A stretch of 64,000 bases of DNA from JACKOB01 sp024234575 (GTDB lineage: Bacteria > Pseudomonadota > Gammaproteobacteria > Pseudomonadales > Oleiphilaceae): positions 17,052 to 81,051 of the forward strand of contig JBPJFZ010000019.1 in the NCBI GenBank assembly GCA_051208035.1, written 5' to 3'. The translations under genes and the position numbers were made by a program. The notes beneath the pieces are model-generated. The model searched no databases and was not told the origin of the DNA. It worked only from the letters and a program-made list of their open reading frames with translations. Positions 60,901 through 64,000 of the stretch are shown one piece after another. Position 1 is the stretch's first letter. Each line of letters begins with the position of its first letter.

Positions 60901-61061
60901 CTGGTGTTAATTTGATCAATATTTCTATAATAAAAAAAGGCACTTAGCCGTAGTTCTTAATTGTTCATTCAAAATTAAATATTATTTTCGAATAAAAAAT
61001 ATGTTTAATATGTCTATTTCGTATTTGAGTTGGTATCATTTACTCACCCGCAAGGGAATTT

Positions 61062-61847
61062 ATGGGCAGTTACAGCGATAATCATCTCCTAAAAAGAACA
61101 TTCCTGATGTTTTTACTAGTGTCGACTATGGTGCTGAAAGGCTGTACAAATTCGTCCATTTACAACGATCCTGATTACAACCCTCCTGTTTATTTTGGTA
61201 CGCATCTGGTCCGCGAAGGTGACACCATGTACTCGATTGCGTGGCGCTACGGAAGGGATTTCAAGGAACTGGCGACGGCCAACAGTATTGCGCCGCCTTA
61301 TAAAATTTTTGTCGGACAGAAGATACGGTTAGATCTTAAGGCAACTTCTCAACAAGTCGAATCTAACTCCTTAGTTACAAAAGCAAAACCTAAAGCTACA
61401 AAAAATAACAAACAAACAAATGTAAACAAGGGCAAAATAGCACCCAAGAACTCGAGTAAAAACGTTGACTCGGTAATTCGGTGGCGGTGGCCTCATCTTG
61501 GCCCGGTTATTGCTGAATTCTCAGTTACCGGCGAGATTAACAACGGCGTTGATATCGCAGGTAAAGTGGGTGAGCCGATTTACGCGGCAGCTGATGGTGA
61601 AGTGGTATACGCAGGTAGCGGGCTTCTCGGATACGGAAAGCTCTTAATTATAAATCACAACGAAAGCTACTTAAGTGCCTACGCACATAACCATGAGATA
61701 CTCGTCAAGGAAGGACAAAAAATAAAAAAAGGGACGCAGATAGCGACCTTGGGTTCTACCGGAACAAATCGGGCAAAGCTACATTTCGAAATTCGGAAAA
61801 ATGGCAACCCGGTTGATCCATTAAGGTATCTGCCCAAAAGACATTGA
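61062..61847 (+). CDS. nlpD: NlpD-like LysM and LytM-domain lipoprotein
   Basis: 261 residues. A lipoprotein signal (MFLLVSTMVLKGC, probable lipidated Cys near residue 28) is followed by a LysM domain (about 47-90: HLVREGDTMYSIAWRYGRDF) and a C-terminal M23/LytM domain (about 140-258). The metal site is degenerate: NNGVDIAG has Asn where active enzymes have His, and LHFEIR keeps only one of the two His. Degenerate LytM is typical of NlpD, which activates the AmiC amidase during division rather than cutting peptidoglycan. It lies before rpoS, as usual; in relatives an rpoS promoter lies inside nlpD. Confidence 0.93.
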   Translation: MGSYSDNHLLKRTFLMFLLVSTMVLKGCTNSSIYNDPDYNPPVYFGTHLVREGDTMYSIAWRYGRDFKELATANSIAPPYKIFVGQKIRLDLKATSQQVESNSLVTKAKPKATKNNKQTNVNKGKIAPKNSSKNVDSVIRWRWPHLGPVIAEFSVTGEINNGVDIAGKVGEPIYAAADGEVVYAGSGLLGYGKLLIINHNESYLSAYAHNHEILVKEGQKIKKGTQIATLGSTGTNRAKLHFEIRKNGNPVDPLRYLPKRH

Positions 61848-61954
61848 AATGGGGTAGTCCATATAACAACTAGGTGACTGTCTTAGTAGAAGTGAGGGGT
61901 ATCACTCTGCTAACCAACGACAGGCAAATAACAACGAAAAGCAGGGCTAGTGTT

Positions 61955-62953
61955 ATGTCAGCAGAAAGAGAAGAATACATTGATGATCTGGCGTTTGAGG
62001 CAGAAGATGACGTCGTAGCAGAAGCAGACGACTCAGATGATGATTCTGATACCAGTGGTGTAGTTACCAATATCGAAAGCCGCAGAGCAAGTCGCTACGG
62101 CATTGAGAGCGGCAGCTACAGACAGCTTGATGCCACTCAGATTTATCTGAATGAAATTGGCTTTTCACCGCTGCTCACGCCAGAAGAAGAAGTTTATTTT
62201 GCTCGTTTGGCACAAAAAGGTGATGAAGCCGGACGCAAGCGCATGATTGAGAGCAACCTGCGTTTGGTTGTGAAAATCTCAAGACGATATGTGAATAGAG
62301 GTTTGTCACTCCTTGATCTGATCGAGGAAGGTAACCTTGGTTTGATTCGAGCAGTTGAGAAGTTTGATCCTGAGCGTGGATTCAGATTTTCAACGTATGC
62401 AACCTGGTGGATTCGTCAAACAATTGAACGTGCCATCATGAATCAGACGCGAACAATTCGTTTGCCCATTCACGTAGTTAAAGAACTGAATTTATATCTT
62501 CGTGCCGCCAGAGAGCTGACACAAAAGCTTGATCATGAGCCAAGCCACGAAGAAATTGCCGAACTGCTCGACAAGCCTGTCGAAGATGTGAAGCGAATGA
62601 TGGGGTTAAACGAAAGAGTTACCTCCATGGATTCACCAATCGGTGGATCGTCTGATAAATCGTTAATGGATACCGTTGCAGATGAGTCTGCCAGCGATCC
62701 TGCAGAGCTGCTTCAGGAAAGCGACCTGCGCGGTAGTATTGATGACTGGCTTGATCAGTTATCCGACAAGCAGCAGGAAGTGCTGGCTCGTAGATTTGGT
62801 CTTCGAGGCTACCAGATGAGTACGCTTGAAGAAGTGGGCAAAGAAATTGGCCTGACCAGAGAGCGTGTACGTCAGATACAGGTGGAAGCGCTGAAGCGTC
62901 TAAGAGATATTCTGGAGAAGCAAGGTTTAAGCGGTGAAACGCTGTTTAAATAA
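61955..62953 (+). CDS. rpoS: RNA polymerase sigma factor RpoS
   Basis: 332 residues from the ATG at 61955, matching RpoS lengths of 330-334; a longer frame from 61874 is not supported. Sigma region 1.2 to 2 is visible as QIYLNEIGFSPLLTPEEEVYFARLAQKGD and IEEGNLGLIRAVEKFDPERGFRFSTYATWWIRQTIERA, and region 4 as RFGLRGYQMSTLEEVGKEIGLTRERVRQIQVEALKRLR. An acidic N-terminal 45 residues is typical. It directs the general stress and stationary phase response. A clear terminator follows. Confidence 0.97.
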   Translation: MSAEREEYIDDLAFEAEDDVVAEADDSDDDSDTSGVVTNIESRRASRYGIESGSYRQLDATQIYLNEIGFSPLLTPEEEVYFARLAQKGDEAGRKRMIESNLRLVVKISRRYVNRGLSLLDLIEEGNLGLIRAVEKFDPERGFRFSTYATWWIRQTIERAIMNQTRTIRLPIHVVKELNLYLRAARELTQKLDHEPSHEEIAELLDKPVEDVKRMMGLNERVTSMDSPIGGSSDKSLMDTVADESASDPAELLQESDLRGSIDDWLDQLSDKQQEVLARRFGLRGYQMSTLEEVGKEIGLTRERVRQIQVEALKRLRDILEKQGLSGETLFK

Positions 62954-62970
62954 TTGAATATGTAGCCATA

Positions 62971-62998
62971 AGAAACCCCTGCAAAGGGGTTTTTTTTC
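62971..62998 (+). terminator. Terminator of rpoS
   Basis: AACCCC and GGGGTT pair around TGCAAA, followed by eight T residues, 20 bp after the rpoS stop. Beyond it, up to 63214, I see only the promoter region of the next gene. Confidence 0.92.
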
Positions 62999-63214
62999 GT
63001 CAGCGGTTTTTCAAAGGAATAGAGTGTAGTTCACGTTTTATGAAAGTGGAAAAAATGTACTGCAATTAGAGTTTTCTATGAGAACTAATGAGCATTATAA
63101 TTCGACCGCCTTTGCTACTATATGCGTGCATCGTAAGATGACCAACTACCGGATGTATGTGGTTTGCATAATAGGGTAGGGCAATAATTGATCGATTAAT
63201 AATAAGCAATAGGG

Positions 63215-63784
63215 ATGAAAAAAATGAAGCAAGTAATTTCTGCCTTGATACTGTCTGTAATGTTCTCACCACTTTCTTTTGCTAAAGAAGTGGCCGGCGT
63301 TAAAATTGAGGATTCACTCAATGCAGCTGGAACGCAACTTAACCTGAACGGCGCTGGTATTCGTACCAAGTGGTTCATGGATATCTATGTTGGTGGCTTG
63401 TATCTGCCAACTAGCGACAAAGATGCTGCTAAAATCATCGCAGCAGACGAGCCACAAGCAATCAAACTGCACATGGTTTCTGGCCTGGTAACCAGTGATA
63501 AAATGGTTGCTGCAACAATGGAAGGTTTTGAGAACGCAACTAACAACAACGTTGCTTCAATTCAAGATGAAGTTGATGCATTCATGGGTGTATTCAAAGA
63601 GCAAATCTCCGAGAATGACCAATTTGATTTAGTGTATGTTCCTGGTAAAGGCGTTGAAGTTTATAAAAACGCAGAATTGAAAGACACCATCGGTGATCTG
63701 AGCTTCAAGAAGGCACTTTTCGGAATCTGGTTGTCTGACAAGCCGGCTCAGGAAGACCTCAAGAAGTCAATGCTTGGTGGTTAA
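63215..63784 (+). CDS. Chalcone isomerase-like exported protein
   Basis: 189 residues with a signal peptide (about 1-23, cleaved after FA). The mature part matches the bacterial chalcone isomerase-like family: EVAGVKIEDSL, LNLNGAGIRTKWFMDIYVGGLYLP, and the C-terminal FKKALFGIWLSDKPAQEDLKKSMLGG. Bacterial members are periplasmic proteins without proven chalcone isomerase activity, and some may bind fatty acids. It is a single gene with its own terminator. The function is unknown. Confidence 0.85.
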   Translation: MKKMKQVISALILSVMFSPLSFAKEVAGVKIEDSLNAAGTQLNLNGAGIRTKWFMDIYVGGLYLPTSDKDAAKIIAADEPQAIKLHMVSGLVTSDKMVAATMEGFENATNNNVASIQDEVDAFMGVFKEQISENDQFDLVYVPGKGVEVYKNAELKDTIGDLSFKKALFGIWLSDKPAQEDLKKSMLGG

Positions 63785-63842
63785 TATGTGTATCATGCAG
63801 TGCAAACCTGTTTAATTACAGAGTATTCGCTGCAGAGCACTA

Positions 63843-63873
63843 AAAACCGTTCGCTATGGCGAACGGTTTTTTT
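63843..63873. terminator. Terminator after the chalcone isomerase-like gene
   Basis: A perfect 12-bp stem AAAACCGTTCGC / GCGAACGGTTTT with a TATG loop, then more T residues. The presumed IS256 end begins at the base after the T-run, so the element inserted right at the terminator. Confidence 0.92.
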
Positions 63874-64000
63874 GAGACTGTAACTAATTTTGTGTAACTG
63901 CCTATCAACAATTACTCTATTGAGAATTAAGGATAGGCAGATGCAAATGAACAAGAAAGAACTTGAAGCTTTCGCAAAGGAGGCGGCCAAAGGGATTAAA
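63874..64000 (+). mobile_element. Left end of an IS256-family insertion sequence (cut by window edge)
   Basis: The element probably begins near 63874 with GAGACTGTAACTAATTTTGT, which resembles the terminal inverted repeats of IS256-family elements. It continues into the transposase gene. The right end and target duplication are outside the window, so the exact boundary is an estimate. A 9-bp inverted repeat, CTGCCTATC (63898-63906) and GATAGGCAG (63932-63940), ends directly before the transposase start codon. Confidence 0.75.
63941..64000 (+). CDS. IS256-family transposase, N-terminal fragment
   Basis: Twenty codons from the ATG at 63941 (or 63947) are visible, reading MQMNKKELEAFAKEAAKGIK. 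This KELEAFAKEAAKGIK opening is characteristic of one group of IS256-family DDE transposases. AAGGA lies 7 bp before the ATG and is partly inside a hairpin arm. The rest of the gene is outside the window, so intactness cannot be judged. Confidence 0.75.
   Translation, partial: MQMNKKELEAFAKEAAKGIK

Overview
The window comes from a gammaproteobacterium, probably a marine Cellvibrionales/Spongiibacteraceae-like or Pseudomonas-like organism. This rests on the conserved housekeeping block dnaE-accA-tilS-pyrG-kdsA-eno-ftsB-ispD-ispF-truD-surE-pcm-DUF368-nlpD-rpoS (45.2-63.0 kb), the arsC-like/wrbA/DUF2069 trio, and gene lengths and catalytic residue numbers that match E. coli and Pseudomonas. The species cannot be fixed from the sequence alone.

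1-20.2 kb is a genomic island whose left end lies outside the window. It abuts the 3' end of an initiator tRNA-Met gene (20211-20287, minus strand). Next to the tRNA lie a P4-type tyrosine integrase, an unrecognised ORF that overlaps its end, a lipoprotein with a gluzincin-type HExxH site, an AlpA-like regulator, a DUF927 ATPase and a KfrA-like protein. Beyond these is a compact BREX-type phage-defence operon, transcribed leftward: WYL regulator (BrxR-like), a protein in the brxA position, brxB, brxC, pglX, pglZ. The 3' part of a superfamily 2 helicase gene converges on it from the left edge. Two perfect 35-bp direct repeats flank the integrase segment (16006-16040 and 19957-19991).

20.4-27.0 kb is ordinary chromosome: a GAF/GGDEF protein, an AraC-family regulator, a CaiB/BaiF CoA-transferase family gene, the methionine-salvage genes mtnB-mtnD-mtnC, and a periplasmic solute-binding-like protein.

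27.1-38.3 kb is the most intriguing block. A promoter overlapped by three evenly spaced 12-bp palindromes drives an apparent operon: a YjfI-like DUF2170 protein with an extra N-terminal domain, a PspA/IM30 protein, a YqiJ-like OB-fold membrane protein, a YqiK-like flotillin, an 1802-residue AAA ATPase (DUF3686-like), a rhomboid protease and a single-HKD phospholipase D-like protein. It ends at a strong bidirectional terminator. I infer a membrane-surveillance or membrane-repair module; no function for the whole set is known to me.

38.3-45.0 kb carries, on the minus strand, an EF-G gene standing alone, an outer-membrane lipoprotein-sorting-like protein, a GspE/PilB-type ATPase, DUF2069, WrbA and an ArsC-family protein. 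45.2-63.0 kb is the housekeeping block on the plus strand. After rpoS comes a chalcone-isomerase-like exported protein. The right edge cuts an IS256-family insertion sequence whose transposase start codon sits directly after a hairpin.
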